Below are positions 35,871 to 48,062 of a DNA stretch of 64,000 nt, in pieces. The notes beneath the pieces were generated by a model. The model worked only from the letters and a program-made list of their open reading frames with translations, made no database searches and was not told the origin of the DNA. The DNA is from Megalopta genalis. Its lineage: Eukaryota > Arthropoda > Insecta > Hymenoptera > Halictidae. Where the stretch lies: NCBI RefSeq assembly GCF_051020955.1, contig NC_135020.1, positions 292,501 to 356,500 on the forward strand, given 5' to 3'. How positions within the stretch are numbered: the first letter of the stretch is position 1; each line of letters begins with the position of its first letter. Both the position numbers and the translations under genes were made by a program.

Positions 35871-36868
35871 TTGTTCTCGTTGTTCTTGTTTTTGTTGTTC
35901 TTGTTGTTGTTGTTCTTGGCGTTGTGGTTCTTGTTGTTCCTGTTGTTGTTGTTGTTCTTGTTGTTCTTGTTGTTGTTGTTCATGTGGTTCTTGTTGTTGT
36001 TGCTCTTGCTGTTCTTGTTCTTGTGGTCCTTGTTGTTCTTTCTGTTCTTGTTGTTCTTGTTGATGTTGTTGTTCTTGCTGTTCTTGTTGTTCTTGTTGTT
36101 CTTGTTGTTCTTGTTGTTCTTGTTGTTCGTGTTGTTCTTGTTGTTATTGTTGCTCTTGTTGCTCTTGTTGCTGTTGTTGTTCTTGTTGTTCTGGTTGTTG
36201 ATGTTCATGTTGTTCATGTTGTTGTTGTTCTTTTTGTTGTTGTTGTTGTTGTTGTTGTTGTTCTGGTTGTCGATGTTCTTGTTGTTCATGTTGTTGTTGT
36301 TCTTGATGTTCTTGTTGTTCTTGTTGTTCTTTTTGTTCTTGGTGTTCTTGGTGTTCTTGTTGTTCTTGTTGTTCTAGTTGTTGTTGTTGTTGTTGTTGTT
36401 GTTGTTCTTGTTGTTGTTCTTGTTGTTCCCGTTGTTCTCGTTGTTCTCGTTGTTCTTGTTGTTCTTTTTGCTCTTGTTGTTCTTGTTGTCCTTGTTGTTG
36501 TTGTTGCTGTTGTTGTTCTTGTTGTTCATGTTGTTGTTGTTCTGGTTGATGTTGTTGTTCTTGTTCTTGTTTTTTTGTTGTTCTTGTTGTTCTTGTTGTT
36601 CTTGTTGTCCTTGTTGTTGTTGTTGCTGTTGTTGTTCTTGTTGTTCATGTTGTTGTTGTTCTGGTTGATGTTGTTATTCTTGTTCTTGTTTTTCTTGTTG
36701 TTCTCGTTGTTCTCGTTGTTCTTGTTGTTCTTTTTGCTCTTGTTGTTCTTGTTGTCCTTGTTGTTGTTGTTGCTGTTGTTGTTCTTGTTGTTCATGTTGT
36801 TGTTGTTCTGGTTGATGTTGTTGTTCTTGTTCTTGTTTTTCTTGTTGTTCTTGTTGTTCTTGTTGTTC

Positions 36869-36903
<35 letters not shown>

Positions 36904-37649
36904 CTAGTTGTTCTTGTTGTAGTTGTTCTGGTTGTTCTTGTTGTTCTTGTTGTTCCGGTTGTTCTTGTTGTTCTTGTTGTTCCAGTTGTTCTTGTTGTTC
37001 TTGTTCTTGTTGTTCTTGTTGTTCTTGCTGTTCATGTTGTCTTGATGTCCTTGTTGTTGTAGTTGTTCTTGTTGCACTTGTTGTTCTTGCTGTTCTGGTT
37101 GTTCTTGCTGTTCTGGTGGTTCATGCTGTTCTGGTTGTTCTTGTTGTTCTCGTTGTTCTCGTTGTTCTCGTTGTACTCGTTGTTCTCGTTGTTCTTGTTG
37201 TTCTTGTTGTTCTTGTTGTTCTTGTTGTTGTTGTTGTTGTTGTTGTTCTTGTTGTTCTTGTTGTTCTTCTTGTTGTTCTTGTTGTTCTTGTTGTTCCGGT
37301 TGTTCTTGTTGTTCTTTTTGTTCCGGTTGTTCTTGTTGTTCTTGTTGTTCTTGTTGTTATTGTTGCTCTTGTTGCTCTTGTTGCTGTTGTTGTTCTTGTT
37401 GTTCTGGTTGTTGATGTTCTTGTTGTTCATGTTGTTGTTGTTCTTTTTGTTCTTGTTGTTGTTGTTGTTGTTGTTCTGGTTGTTGATGTTCTTGTTGTTC
37501 ATGTTGTTGTTGTTCTTGATGTTCTTGTTGTTCTTGTTGTTCTTTTTGTTCTTGGTGTTCTTGGTGTTCTTGTTGTTCTTGTTGTTCTAGTTGTTGTTGT
37601 TGTTGTTGTTGTTGTTGTTCTTGTTGTTCTTGTTGTTCTTGTTGTTCTT

Positions 37650-37680
<31 letters not shown>

Positions 37681-38165
37681 TTCTTGTTGTTCTTGTTGTT
37701 CTTGTTGTTCTTGTTGTTCTTGTTGTTCTTGTTGTTCTTGTTTTTCTTGTTGTTCATGTTGCTGTTGTTCTTGTTGATCTTGTTGTAGTTGTTCTTGTTG
37801 TTCTTGTTGATCTTGTTGTTGTTCTTGTTGTTCTTGTTGTTCTTGTTGTTCTTATTGTTCTTGTTGTTCTTGTTGTTCTTGTTGCTCTCGTCGTTGTTGC
37901 TCCCGTTGTTCTGGTTCTTGTTGTTCTTGTTGTTGTGTTCCCGTTGTTCTTGTTCTTGTTGTTGTTGTTCTTGTTGTCGTTGTTGTTGTTGTTGTTGTTG
38001 TTCTTGTTGTTCTTGTTGTTCTTGTTGTTCTTGTTGTTCTTGTTGTTCTTGTTGTTCTGGTTGTTCTGGTTGTTCTTGTTGTTCTTGTTGTTCTTGTTGT
38101 TCTTGTCGTTCTTGTTGTTTTTGCTGTTCATGTTGTTCTTGTTGTTCTTCTTGTTGATGTTCTAG
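35712..38165. repeat. B-unit 15, undeleted copy of 28100-30323
   Basis: Matches B-unit 10, including ttgtggtccttg, T7 near 36570, ttccagttg, ttgatgtcc and ttgcacttg. It retains the roughly 230 bases with block A (37883 onward) that are missing at the 30213 junction. A private ttgtttttc near 28704 in the left copy is ttgttgttc here. Confidence 0.8.
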
Positions 38166-38284
38166 TTGTCCTTGTTGCTGTTGTCCTTGTTGTTCTTGTT
38201 GTTGTTGTCCTTGTTGTTCTTGTTGTGCTTGTTGTTCTTGTTGATCTTGTTGTTCTTGTTGCTCTTGTTGCTCTTGTTGCTCTT

Positions 38285-38333
<49 letters not shown>

Positions 38334-38705
38334 TTGTTCTCGTTGTTCTTGTTTTTGTTGTTCTTGTTGTTGTTGTTCTTGGCGTTGTGGTTCTTGTTGT
38401 TCCTGTTGTTGTTGTTGTTCTTGTTGTTCTTGTTGTTGTTGTTCAGGTGGTTCTTGTTGTTGTTGCTCTTGCTGTTCTTGTTCTTGTTGTCCTTGTTGTT
38501 CTTTCTGTTCTTGTTGTTCTTGTTGATGTTGTTGTTCTTGCTGTTCTTGTTGTTATTGTTGTTCTTGTTGTTCTTGTTGTTCTTGTTGTTCTTGTTGTTC
38601 GTGTTGTTCTTGTTGTTATTGTTGCTCTTGTTGCTCTTGTTGCTGTTGTTGTTCTTGTTGTTCTGGTTGTTGATGTTCATGTTGTTCATGTTGTTGTTGT
38701 TCTTT

Positions 38706-38737
<32 letters not shown>

Positions 38738-39058
38738 CTGGTTGTCGATGCTCTTGTTGTTCATGTTGTTGTTGTTCTTGATGTTCTTGTTGTTCTTGTT
38801 GTTCTTTTTGTTCTTGGTGTTCTTGGTGTTCTTGTTGTTCTTGTTGTTCTAGTTGTTGTTGTTGTTGTTGTTGTTGTTCTTGTTGTTGTTCTCGTTGTTC
38901 CCGTTGTTCTCGCTGTTCTCGTTGTTCTTGTTGTTCTTTTTGCTCTTGTTGTTCTTGTTGTCCTTGTTGTTGTTGTTGCTGTTGTTGTTCTTGTTGTTCA
39001 TGTTGTTGTTGTTCTGGTTGATGTTGTTGTTCTTGTTCTTGTTTTTCTTGTTGTTCTT

Positions 39059-39089
<31 letters not shown>

Positions 39090-39908
39090 CTCTTGTTGTT
39101 GTTCTTGTTGTTCTTGTTGTTGTTGTTCATGCGGTTCTTGTTGTTGTTGCTCTTGCTGTTCTTGTTCTTGTTGTCCTTGTTGTTCTTTCTGTTCTTGTTG
39201 TTCTTGTTGTTGTTGTTGTTCTTGCTGTTCTTGTTGTAGATGTTGTTTTTGTTGATCTTGTTGTTCTTGTTGTTGTTCTTGTTGTTGTTCTTGTTGTTGT
39301 TGTTGTTGTTCTTGCTGTTCTTGTTGTAGTTGTTGTTGCTGTCCTTGTTATTGTTGTAGTTCTTGTTGTTCTTGTTGTTCTTGTTGTTCTTGTTGCACTT
39401 GTTGTTCTTGCTGTTCTGGTTGTTCTTGCTGTTCTGGTGGTTCATGCTGTTCTGGTTGTTCTTGTTGTTCTCGTTGTTCTCGTTGTTCTCGTTGTACTCG
39501 TTGTTCTCGTTGTTCTTGTTGTTCTTGTTGTTCTTGTTGTTCTTGTTGTTGTTGTTGTTGTTGTTGTTCTTGTTGTTCTTGTTGTTCTTCTTGTTGTTCT
39601 TGTTGTTCTTGTTGTTCCGGTTGTTCTTGTTGTTCTTTTTGTTCCGGTTGTTCTTGTTGTTCTTGTTGTTCTTGTTGTTATTGTTGCTCTTGTTGCTCTT
39701 GTTGCTGTTGTTGTTCTTGTTGTTCTGGTTGTTGATGTTCTTGTTGTTCATGTTGTTGTTGTTCTTTTTGTTCTTGTTGTTGTTGTTGTTGTTGTTCTGG
39801 TTGTTGATGTTCTTGTTGTTCATGTTGTTGTTCTTGATGTTCTTGTTGTTCTTGTTGTTCTTTTTGTTCTTGGTGTTCTTGGTGTTCTTGTTGTTCTTGT
39901 TGTTCTAG

Positions 39909-39943
<35 letters not shown>

Positions 39944-40276
39944 CTTGTTGTTCTTGTTGTTCTTGTTGTTCTTGTTGTTCTTGTTGTTCTTGTTGCTCTC
40001 GTCGTTGTTGCTCCCGTTGTTCTGGTTCTTGTTGTTCTTGTTGTTGTGTTCCCGTTGTTCTTGTTCTTGTTGTTGTTGTTCTTGTTGTCGTTGTTGTTGT
40101 TGTTGTTGTTGTTCTTGTTGTTCTTGTTGTTCTTGTTGTTCTTGTTGTTCTTGTTGTTCTTGTTGTTCTGGTTGTTCTGGTTGTTCTTGTTGTTCTTGTT
40201 GTTCTTGTTGTTCTTGTCGTTCTTGTTGTTTTTGCTGTTCATGTTGTTCTTGTTGTTCTTCTTGTTGATGTTCTAG
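38166..40276. repeat. B-unit 16
   Basis: About 2.1 kb, first of a tandem series. It is marked by ttgctgttgtcc at its start, ttcaggtggttc near 38443 (replacing ttcatgtggttc), ttgtcgatgctc, and ttctcgctgttctcg near 38910. A P-module joins by ttgcacttg near 39395, and block A lies near 39996. Confidence 0.8.
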
Positions 40277-40395
40277 TTGTCCTTGTTGCTGTTGTCCTTG
40301 TTGTTCTTGTTGTTGTTGTCCTTGTTGTTCTTGTTGTGCTTGTTGTTCTTGTTGATCTTGTTGTTCTTGTTGCTCTTGTTGCTCTTGTTGCTCTT

Positions 40396-40444
<49 letters not shown>

Positions 40445-41157
40445 TTGTTCTCGTTGTTCTTGTTTTTGTTGTTCTTGTTGTTGTTGTTCTTGGCGTTGTG
40501 GTTCTTGTTGTTCCTGTTGTTGTTGTTGTTCTTGTTGTTCTTGTTGTTGTTGTTCAGGTGGTTCTTGTTGTTGTTGCTCTTGCTGTTCTTGTTCTTGTTG
40601 TCCTTGTTGTTCTTTCTGTTCTTGTTGTTCTTGTTGATGTTGTTGTTCTTGCTGTTCTTGTTGTTATTGTTGTTCTTGTTGTTCTTGTTGTTCTTGTTGT
40701 TCGTGTTGTTCTTGTTGTTATTGTTGCTCTTGTTGCTCTTGTTGCTGTTGTTGTTCTTGTTGTTCTGGTTGTTGATGTTCATGTTGTTCATGTTGTTGTT
40801 GTTCTTTTTGTTGTTGTTGTTGTTGTTGTTGTTCTGGTTGTCGATGCTCTTGTTGTTCATGTTGTTGTTGTTCTTGATGTTCTTGTTGTTCTTGTTGTTC
40901 TTTTTGTTCTTGGTGTTCTTGGTGTTCTTGTTGTTCTTGTTGTTCTAGTTGTTGTTGTTGTTGTTGTTGTTGTTGTTCTTGTTGTTGTTCTCGTTGTTCC
41001 CGTTGTTCTCGCTGTTCTCGTTGTTCTTGTTGTTCTTTTTGCTCTTGTTGTTCTTGTTGTCCTTGTTGTTGTTGTTGCTGTTGTTGTTCTTGTTGTTCAT
41101 GTTGTTGTTGTTCTGGTTGATGTTGTTGTTCTTGTTCTTGTTTTTCTTGTTGTTCTT

Positions 41158-41188
<31 letters not shown>

Positions 41189-41919
41189 CTCTTGTTGTTG
41201 TTCTTGTTGTTCTTGTTGTTGTTGTTCATGCGGTTCTTGTTGTTGTTGCTCTTGCTGTTCTTGTTCTTGTTGTCCTTGTTGTTCTTTCTGTTCTTGTTGT
41301 TCTTGTTGTTGTTGTTGTTCTTGCTGTTCTTGTTGTAGATGTTGTTTTTGTTGATCTTGTTGTTCTTGTTGTTGTTCTTGTTGTTGTTCTTGTTGTTGTT
41401 GTTGTTGTTCTTGCTGTTCTTGTTGTAGTTGTTGTTGCTGTCCTTGTTATTGTTGTAGTTCTTGTTGTTCTTGTTGTTCTTGTTGTTCTTGTTGCACTTG
41501 TTGTTCTTGCTGTTCTGGTTGTTCTTGCTGTTCTGGTGGTTCATGCTGTTCTGGTTGTTCTTGTTGTTCTCGTTGTTCTCGTTGTTCTCGTTGTACTCGT
41601 TGTTCTCGTTGTTCTTGTTGTTCTTGTTGTTCTTGTTGTTCTTGTTGTTGTTGTTGTTGTTGTTGTTCTTGTTGTTCTTGTTTTTCTTGTTGTTCATGTT
41701 GCTGTTGTTCTTGTTGATCTTGTTGTAGTTGTTCTTGTTGTTCTTGTTGATCTTGTTGTTGTTCTTGTTGTTCTTGTTGTTCTTGTTGTTCTTGTTGTTC
41801 TTATTGTTCTTGTTGTTCTTGTTGTTCTTGTTGCTCTCGTCGTTGTTGCTCCCGTTGTTCTGGTTCTTGTTGTTCTTGTTGTTGTGTTCCCGTTGTTCTT
41901 GTTCTTGTTGTTGTTGTTC

Positions 41920-41952
<33 letters not shown>

Positions 41953-42111
41953 TTGTTCTTGTTGTTCTTGTTGTTCTTGTTGTTCTTGTTGTTCTTGTTG
42001 TTCTGGTTGTTCTGGTTGTTCTTGTTGTTCTTGTTGTTCTTGTTGTTCTTGTCGTTCTTGTTGTTTTTGCTGTTCATGTTGTTCTTGTTGTTCTTCTTGT
42101 TGATGTTCTAG
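40277..42111. repeat. B-unit 17
   Basis: Tandem copy of B-unit 16, sharing its diagnostic variants. It is about 276 bases shorter because the segment after the P-module (ttccggttg pair and following blocks) is replaced by a jump to cttgtttttcttgttg near 41680. Confidence 0.8.
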
Positions 42112-42230
42112 TTGTCCTTGTTGTTGTTGTCCTTGTTGTTCTTGTTGTTGTTGTCCTTGTTGTTCTTGTTGTGCTTGTTGTTCTTGTTGATCTTGTTGTT
42201 CTTGTTGATCTTGTTGCTCTTGTTGCTCTT

Positions 42231-42279
<49 letters not shown>

Positions 42280-42642
42280 TTGTTCTCGTTGTTCTTGTTT
42301 TTGTTGTTCTTGTTGTTGTTGTTCTTGGCGTTGTGGTTCTTGTTGTTCCTGTTGTTGTTGTTGTTCTTGTTGTTCTTGTTGTTGTTGTTCAGGTGGTTCT
42401 TGTTGTTGTTGCTCTTGCTGTTCTTGTTCTTGTTGTCCTTGTTGTTCTTTCTGTTCTTGTTGTTCTTGTTGATGTTGTTGTTCTTGCTGTTCTTGTTGTT
42501 ATTGTTGTTCTTGTTGTTCTTGTTGTTCTTGTTGTTCGTGTTGTTCTTGTTGTTATTGTTGCTCTTGTTGCTCTTGTTGCTGTTGTTGTTCTTGTTGTTC
42601 TGGTTGTTGATGTTCATGTTGTTCATGTTGTTGTTGTTCTTT

Positions 42643-42674
<32 letters not shown>

Positions 42675-42998
42675 CTGGTTGTCGATGCTCTTGTTGTTCA
42701 TGTTGTTGTTGTTCTTGATGTTCTTGTTGTTCTTGTTGTTCTTTTTGTTCTTGGTGTTCTTGGTGTTCTTGTTGTTCTTGTTGTTCTAGTTGTTGTTGTT
42801 GTTGTTGTTGTTGTTGTTCTTGTTGTTGTTCTCGTTGTTCCCGTTGTTCTCGCTGTTCTCGTTGTTCTTGTTGTTCTTTTTGCTCTTGTTGTTCTTGTTG
42901 TCCTTGTTGTTGTTGTTGCTGTTGTTGTTCTTGTTGTTCATGTTGTTGTTGTTCTGGTTGATGTTGTTGTTCTTGTTCTTGTTTTTCTTGTTGTTCTT

Positions 42999-43029
<31 letters not shown>

Positions 43030-43505
43030 CTCTTGTTGTTGTTCTTGTTGTTCTTGTTGTTGTTGTTCATGCGGTTCTTGTTGTTGTTGCTCTTGCTGTT
43101 CTTGTTCTTGTTGTCCTTGTTGTTCTTTCTGTTCTTGTTGTTCTTGTTGTTGTTGTTGTTCTTGCTGTTCTTGTTGTAGATGTTGTTTTTGTTGATCTTG
43201 TTGTTCTTGTTGTTGTTCTTGTTGTTGTTCTTGTTGTTGTTGTTGTTGTTCTTGCTGTTCTTGTTGTAGTTGTTGTTGCTGTCCTTGTTATTGTTGTAGT
43301 TCTTGTTGTTCTTGTTGTTCTTGTTGTTCTTGTTGCTCTTGTTGCTCTTGTTGCTCTTGTTGCTGTTGTTGCTGTTGTTGTTCTGGTTGTTGATGTTCTT
43401 GTTGTTCATGTTGTTGTTGTTCTTGTTGTTCTTGTTGTTCTTGTTGTTCTTGTTGTTCTTGTTGTTCTTGTTGTTCTTGTTGTTCTTGTTGTTCTTGTTG
43501 TTCTT

Positions 43506-43540
<35 letters not shown>

Positions 43541-43554
<14 letters not shown>

Positions 43555-43707
43555 TTCTTGTTGTTCTTGTTGTTCTTGTTGTTCTTGTTGTTCTTGTTGT
43601 TCTTGTTGTTCTTGTTGTTCTTGTTGTTCTTGTTGTTCTTGTTGTTCTTGTTGTTCTTGTTGTTCTTGTTGTTCTTGTTGTTCTTGTTGTTCTTGTTGTT
43701 CTTGTTG
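43541..43707. repeat. Pure 9-mer tract in B-unit 18
   Basis: About 167 bases, ended by ttgtacttg, followed by a further run to about 43802. A matching pair of tracts flanks ttgtacttg near 50902. Confidence 0.75.
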
Positions 43708-43970
43708 TACTTGTTGTTCTTGTTGTTCTTGTTGTTCTTGTTGTTCTTGTTGTTCTTGTTGTTCTTGTTGTTCTTGTTGTTCTTGTTGTTCTTGTTGTTC
43801 TTGTTGTTGTTCTTGTTGTTCTTGTTGTTCCGGTTGTTGTTGTTGTTGTTGTTCTTGTTTTTGTTGTTCTTGTTGTTGTTGTTGTTGTTGTTCTTGCTGT
43901 TCTTGTTCTTGTTGCTCTTGTTGTTCTTGATGTTCTTGTTGTTGTTGTTGTTGTTGTCCTTGTTGTTCTT

Positions 43971-44001
<31 letters not shown>

Positions 44002-44337
44002 TTCTTGTTGTTCTTGTTGTTCTTGTTGTTCTTGTTGTTCTTGTTGTTCTTGTTGTTCTTGTTGTTCTTGTTGTTCTTGTTGTTCTTGTTGATCTTGTTG
44101 TTCTTGTTGTTATTGTTGTTCTTGCTGTTCTTGTTCTTGTTGTTCTTGTTGTTCTTGTAGTTCTTGTTGATCTTGTTGTTCTTGTTGTTCTTGTTGCTCT
44201 TGTTGCTCTTGCTGCTCTTGTTGCTCTTGTTGCTGTTGTTGTTCTGATTGTTGATGTTCTTGTTGTTCATGTTGTTGTTGTTCTTGTTGTTCTTGTTGTT
44301 GTTGTTGTTGTTCTGGTTGTTGTTCTTGTTGTTCTTG

Positions 44338-44356
44338 TTGTTCTTTTGTTCTTGTT
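44338..44356. other. Register break type 3 (T5 to T4)
   Basis: ttcttttgttc where the common form is ttctttttgttc. Copies lie near 44346, 45553, 46504, 51541, 57025, 57953 and 58672, all in K-type sequence. Confidence 0.8.
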
Positions 44357-44546
44357 GTTCTTGTTGTTCTTGTTGTTATTGTTGCTCTTGTTGCTCTTGT
44401 TGTTCTTGTTGTTCTTCATGTTCTTGTTATTCTTTTTGTCCTTGTTGTTCTTGCTGTTGTTGTTCCCGTTGTTCTTGTTGTTGTTGTTCTTGTTGTTGTT
44501 GTTGTTGTTCTTGTTCTTGTTGTTCATGTTGTTGTGGTTCTGCTAG

Positions 44547-44625
44547 ATGTTGTTGTTAATGTTCTTGTTGTTCTTGTTGCTCATGTTGTTCTTGTTGTTC
44601 TTGTTGTTCTTGCTGTTGTTGTTCC

Positions 44626-44659
<34 letters not shown>

Positions 44660-44692
44660 CTTGCTGTTCTTGTTGTTGTTGTTCTTGCTGTT

Positions 44693-44723
<31 letters not shown>

Positions 44724-45080
44724 TTCTTGTTGTTCTTGTTGTTCTTGTTGTTCTTGTTGTTGTTGTTGTTCTTGTTGTTGTTCGTGTTGTTCTTGTTGTT
44801 GTTCTTGTTGTTCTTGTTGTTCTTGTTGTTCTTGTTGTTCTTGCTGTTCTTGTTCTTGTTGTTCTTGTTGTTCTTGTAGTTCTTGTTGATCTTGTTGTTC
44901 TTGTTGTTCTTGTTGCTCTTGTTGCTCTTGCTGCTCTTGTTGCTCTTGTTGCTGTTGTTGCTGTTGTTGTTCTGATTGTTGATGTTCTTGTTGTTCATGT
45001 TGTTGTTGTTCTTGTTGTTCTTGTTGTTGTTGTTGTTGTTCTGGTTGTTGTTGTTGTTGTTCTTGCTGATCTTGTTGTTC

Positions 45081-45113
<33 letters not shown>

Positions 45114-45906
45114 CTCTTGCTGTTCTTGTTGTTCTTGTTGTTCTTCTTGTTGTTGTTGTTCTTGTTTATGTTATTCTTGTTGTTGTTGTTGTTCTTGTTG
45201 TTCCTGTTGTTGTTGTTGTTCTTGTTGTTCTTGTTGTTGTTGTTCATGTAGTTCTTCTTGTTGTTGTTCTCGCTGTTCTTGTTCTTGTTGTTCTTGTTGT
45301 CCTTGCTGTTCTTGGTGTTATTGTTGTTGTTGTCCTTGTTGTTCTTGTTGTTTTTGTTGTTCTTGTTAATCTTGTTGTTCTTGTTGTTCTTGTTGTTCTT
45401 GTTGCTCTTGTTGCTCTTGTTGCTCTTGTTGCTGTTGTTGTTCTTGTTGTTCTGGTTGTTGATGTTCTTGTTGTTCATGTTGTTGTTGTTCTTGTTGTTC
45501 TTGTTGTTGTTGTTGTTGTTCTGGTTGTTGTTCTTGTTGTTCTTGTTGTTCTTTTGTTCTTGTTGTTCTTGTTGTTCTTGTTGTTCTTGTTGTTATTGTT
45601 GCTCTTGTTGCTCTTGTTGTTCTTGTTGTTCTTCATGTTCTTGTTATTCTTTTTGTCCTTGTTGTTCTTGCTGTTGTTGTTCCCGTTGTTCTTGTTGTTG
45701 TTGTTCTTGTTGTTGTTGTTGTTGTTGTTCTTGTTCTTGTTGTTCATGTTGTTGTGGTTCTGGTAGATGTTGTTGTTCTTGTTCTTGTTGTTCTTGTTGC
45801 TCATGTTGTTCTTGTTGTTCTTGTTGTTCTTGCTGTTGTTGTTCCTGTTGTTGTTGTTGTTGTTGTTGTTGTTCTTGCTGTTCTTGTTGTTGTTGTTCTT
45901 GCTGTT

Positions 45907-45937
<31 letters not shown>

Positions 45938-46137
45938 TTCTTGTTGTTCTTGTTGTTCTTGTTGTTCTTGTTGTTGTTGTTGTTGTTCTTGTTGTTCCGG
46001 TTGTTGTTGTTGTTGTTGTTCTTGTTTTTGTTGTTCTTGTTGTTGTTGTTGTTGTTGTTTTTGCTGTTCTTGTTCTTGTTGCTCTTGTTGTTCTTGATGT
46101 TCTTGTTGTTGTTGTTGTTGTTGTCCTTGTTGTTCTT

Positions 46138-46168
<31 letters not shown>

Positions 46169-46955
46169 TTCTTGTTGTTCTTGTTGTTCTTGTTGTTCTT
46201 GTTGTTCTTGTTGTTCTTGTTGTTCTTGTTGTTCTTGTTGCTCTTGTTGATCTTGTTGTTCTTGTTGTTCTTGTTGTTCTTGCTGTTCTTGTTCTTGTTG
46301 TTCTTGTTGTTCTTGTAGTTCTTGTTGATCTTGTTGTTCTTGTTGTTCTTGTTGCTCTTGTTGCTCTTGCTGCTCTTGTTGCTCTTGTTGCTGTTGTTGT
46401 TCTGATTGTTGATGTTCTTGTTGTTCATGTTGTTGTTGTTCTTGTTGTTCTTGTTGTTGTTGTTGTTGTTCTGGTTGTTGTTCTTGTTGTTCTTGTTGTT
46501 CTTTTGTTCTTGTTGTTCTTGTTGTTCTTGTTGTTATTGTTGCTCTTGTTGCTCTTGTTGTTCTTGTTGTTCTTCATGTTCTTGTTATTCTTTTTGTCCT
46601 TGTTGTTCTTGCTGTTGTTGTTCCCGTTGTTCTTGTTGTTGTTGTTCTTGTTGTTGTTGTTGTTGTTCTTGCTGTTCTTGTTGTAGTTGTTGTTGCTGTC
46701 CTTGTTATTGTAGTAGTTCTTGATGTTCTTGTTGTTCTTGTTGTTCTTGTTGTTCTTGTTGTTATTGTTGATCTTGTTGTTCTTGTTGTTCTTGTTGTTC
46801 TTGTTGTTCTTGTTGTTCTTGTTGTTCTTGTTGTTCTTATTGTTCTTGTTGTTCTTGTTGTTCTTGTTGCTCTCGTCGTTGTTGCTCCCGTTGTTCTGGT
46901 TCTTGTTGTTCTTGTTGTTGTGTTCCCGTTGTTCTTGTTCTTGTTGTTGTTGTTC

Positions 46956-46988
<33 letters not shown>

Positions 46989-47147
46989 TTGTTCTTGTTG
47001 TTCTTGTTGTTCTTGTTGTTCTTGTTGTTCTGGTTGTTCTGGTTGTTCTGGTTGTTCTTGTTGTTCTTGTTGTTCTTGTTGTTCTTGTCGTTCTTGTTGT
47101 TTTTGCTGTTCATGTTGTTCTTGTTGTTCTTCTTGTTGATGTTCTAG
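44547..47147. repeat. K-region, first copy
   Basis: Distinct composition with many (ttg)n runs, ttgctgttgttcctg, the K-block ttgctcttgctgctc near 44926 and 46368, cttgtttatgttattc near 45163 and ttcatgtagttc near 45243. One-base losses lie in ttcttttgttc near 45553 and 46504. It closes with block A near 46869. The part 44850-46730 is repeated at about 56330-58150. Confidence 0.75.
44850..46730. repeat. K-segment, copy 1
   Basis: Runs from ttgtagttcttgttg through cttgtttatgttattc to the ttgtagtagttc before block A. It recurs at about 56330-58150 with offset 11421-11491 bases, drifting by small indels. Confidence 0.75.
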
Positions 47148-47284
47148 TTGTCCTTGTTGTTGTTGTCCTTGTTGTTCTTGTTGTTGTTGTCCTTGTTGTT
47201 CTTGTTGTGCTTGTTGTTCTTGTTGATCTTGTTGTTCTTGTTGCTCTTGTTGCTCTTGTTGCTCTTGTTGTTCTTGTTGTTCTT

Positions 47285-47315
<31 letters not shown>

Positions 47316-48031
47316 TTGTTCTCGTTGTTCTTGTTTTTGTTGTTCTTGTTGTTGTTGTTCTTGGCGTTGTGGTTCTTGTTGTTCCTGTTGTTGTTGTTGT
47401 TCTTGTTGTTCTTGTTGTTGTTGTTCAGGTGGTTCTTGTTGTTGTTGCTCTTGCTGTTCTTGTTCTTGTTGTCCTTGTTGTTCTTTCTGTTCTTGTTGTT
47501 CTTGTTGATGTTGTTGTCCTTGCTGTTCTTGTTGTTATTGTTGTTCTTGTTGTTCTTGTTGTTCTTGTTGTTCGTGTTGTTCTTGTTGTTATTGTTGCTC
47601 TTGTTGCTCTTGTTGCTGTTGTTGTTCTTGTTGTTCTGGTTGTTGATGTTCATGTTGTTCATGTTGTTGTTGTTCTTTTTGTTGTTGTTGTTGTTGTTGT
47701 TGTTGTTCTGGTTGTCGATGCTCTTGTTGTTCATGTTGTTGTTGTTCTTGATGTTCTTGTTGTTCTTGTTGTTCTTTTTGTTCTTGGTGTTCTTGGTGTT
47801 CTTGTTGTTCTTGTTGTTCTAGTTGTTGTTGTTGTTGTTGTTGTTGTTGTTCTTGTTGTTGTTCTCGTTGTTCCCGTTGTTCTCGCTGTTCTCGTTGTTC
47901 TTGTTGTTCTTTTTGCTCTTGTTGTTCTTGTTGTCCTTGTTGTTGTTGTTGCTGTTGTTGTTCTTGTTGTTCATGTTGTTGTTGTTCTGGTTGATGTTGT
48001 TGTTCTTGTTCTTGTTTTTCTTGTTGTTCTT

Positions 48032-48062
<31 letters not shown>

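Larger units (their letters stand above)
30213..37825. repeat. Right copy of the 7.6 kb tandem duplication
   Basis: Differences from the left copy that I can see are single substitutions (near 30350, 34668 and 36324) and changes of one or a few 3- or 9-mers. Past about 37825 this copy continues into block A, the ancestral flank, whereas the left copy stops at the junction. Confidence 0.85.
42112..44546. repeat. B-unit 18, left part
   Basis: The first 1.2 kb follow B-unit 16. The unit then runs through a ttgttgctc cluster (43330-43370), long 9-mer tracts (43541-43707, ended by ttgtacttg) and ttccggttg near 43830 into a K-block (ttgtagttcttg near 44155, ttgctcttgctgctc). A one-base loss lies in ttcttttgttc near 44346. 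It is nearly repeated at 49303-51740. Confidence 0.8.
41670..44720. repeat. 3.05 kb duplicated segment, copy 1
   Basis: Block A plus B-unit 18 and the start of the K-region. It recurs at 48860-51912 with offset about 7190 bases. The left limit is near cttgtttttcttg (41680 and 48870); the right limit is where 51912 switches to Q-module sequence. Confidence 0.75.
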
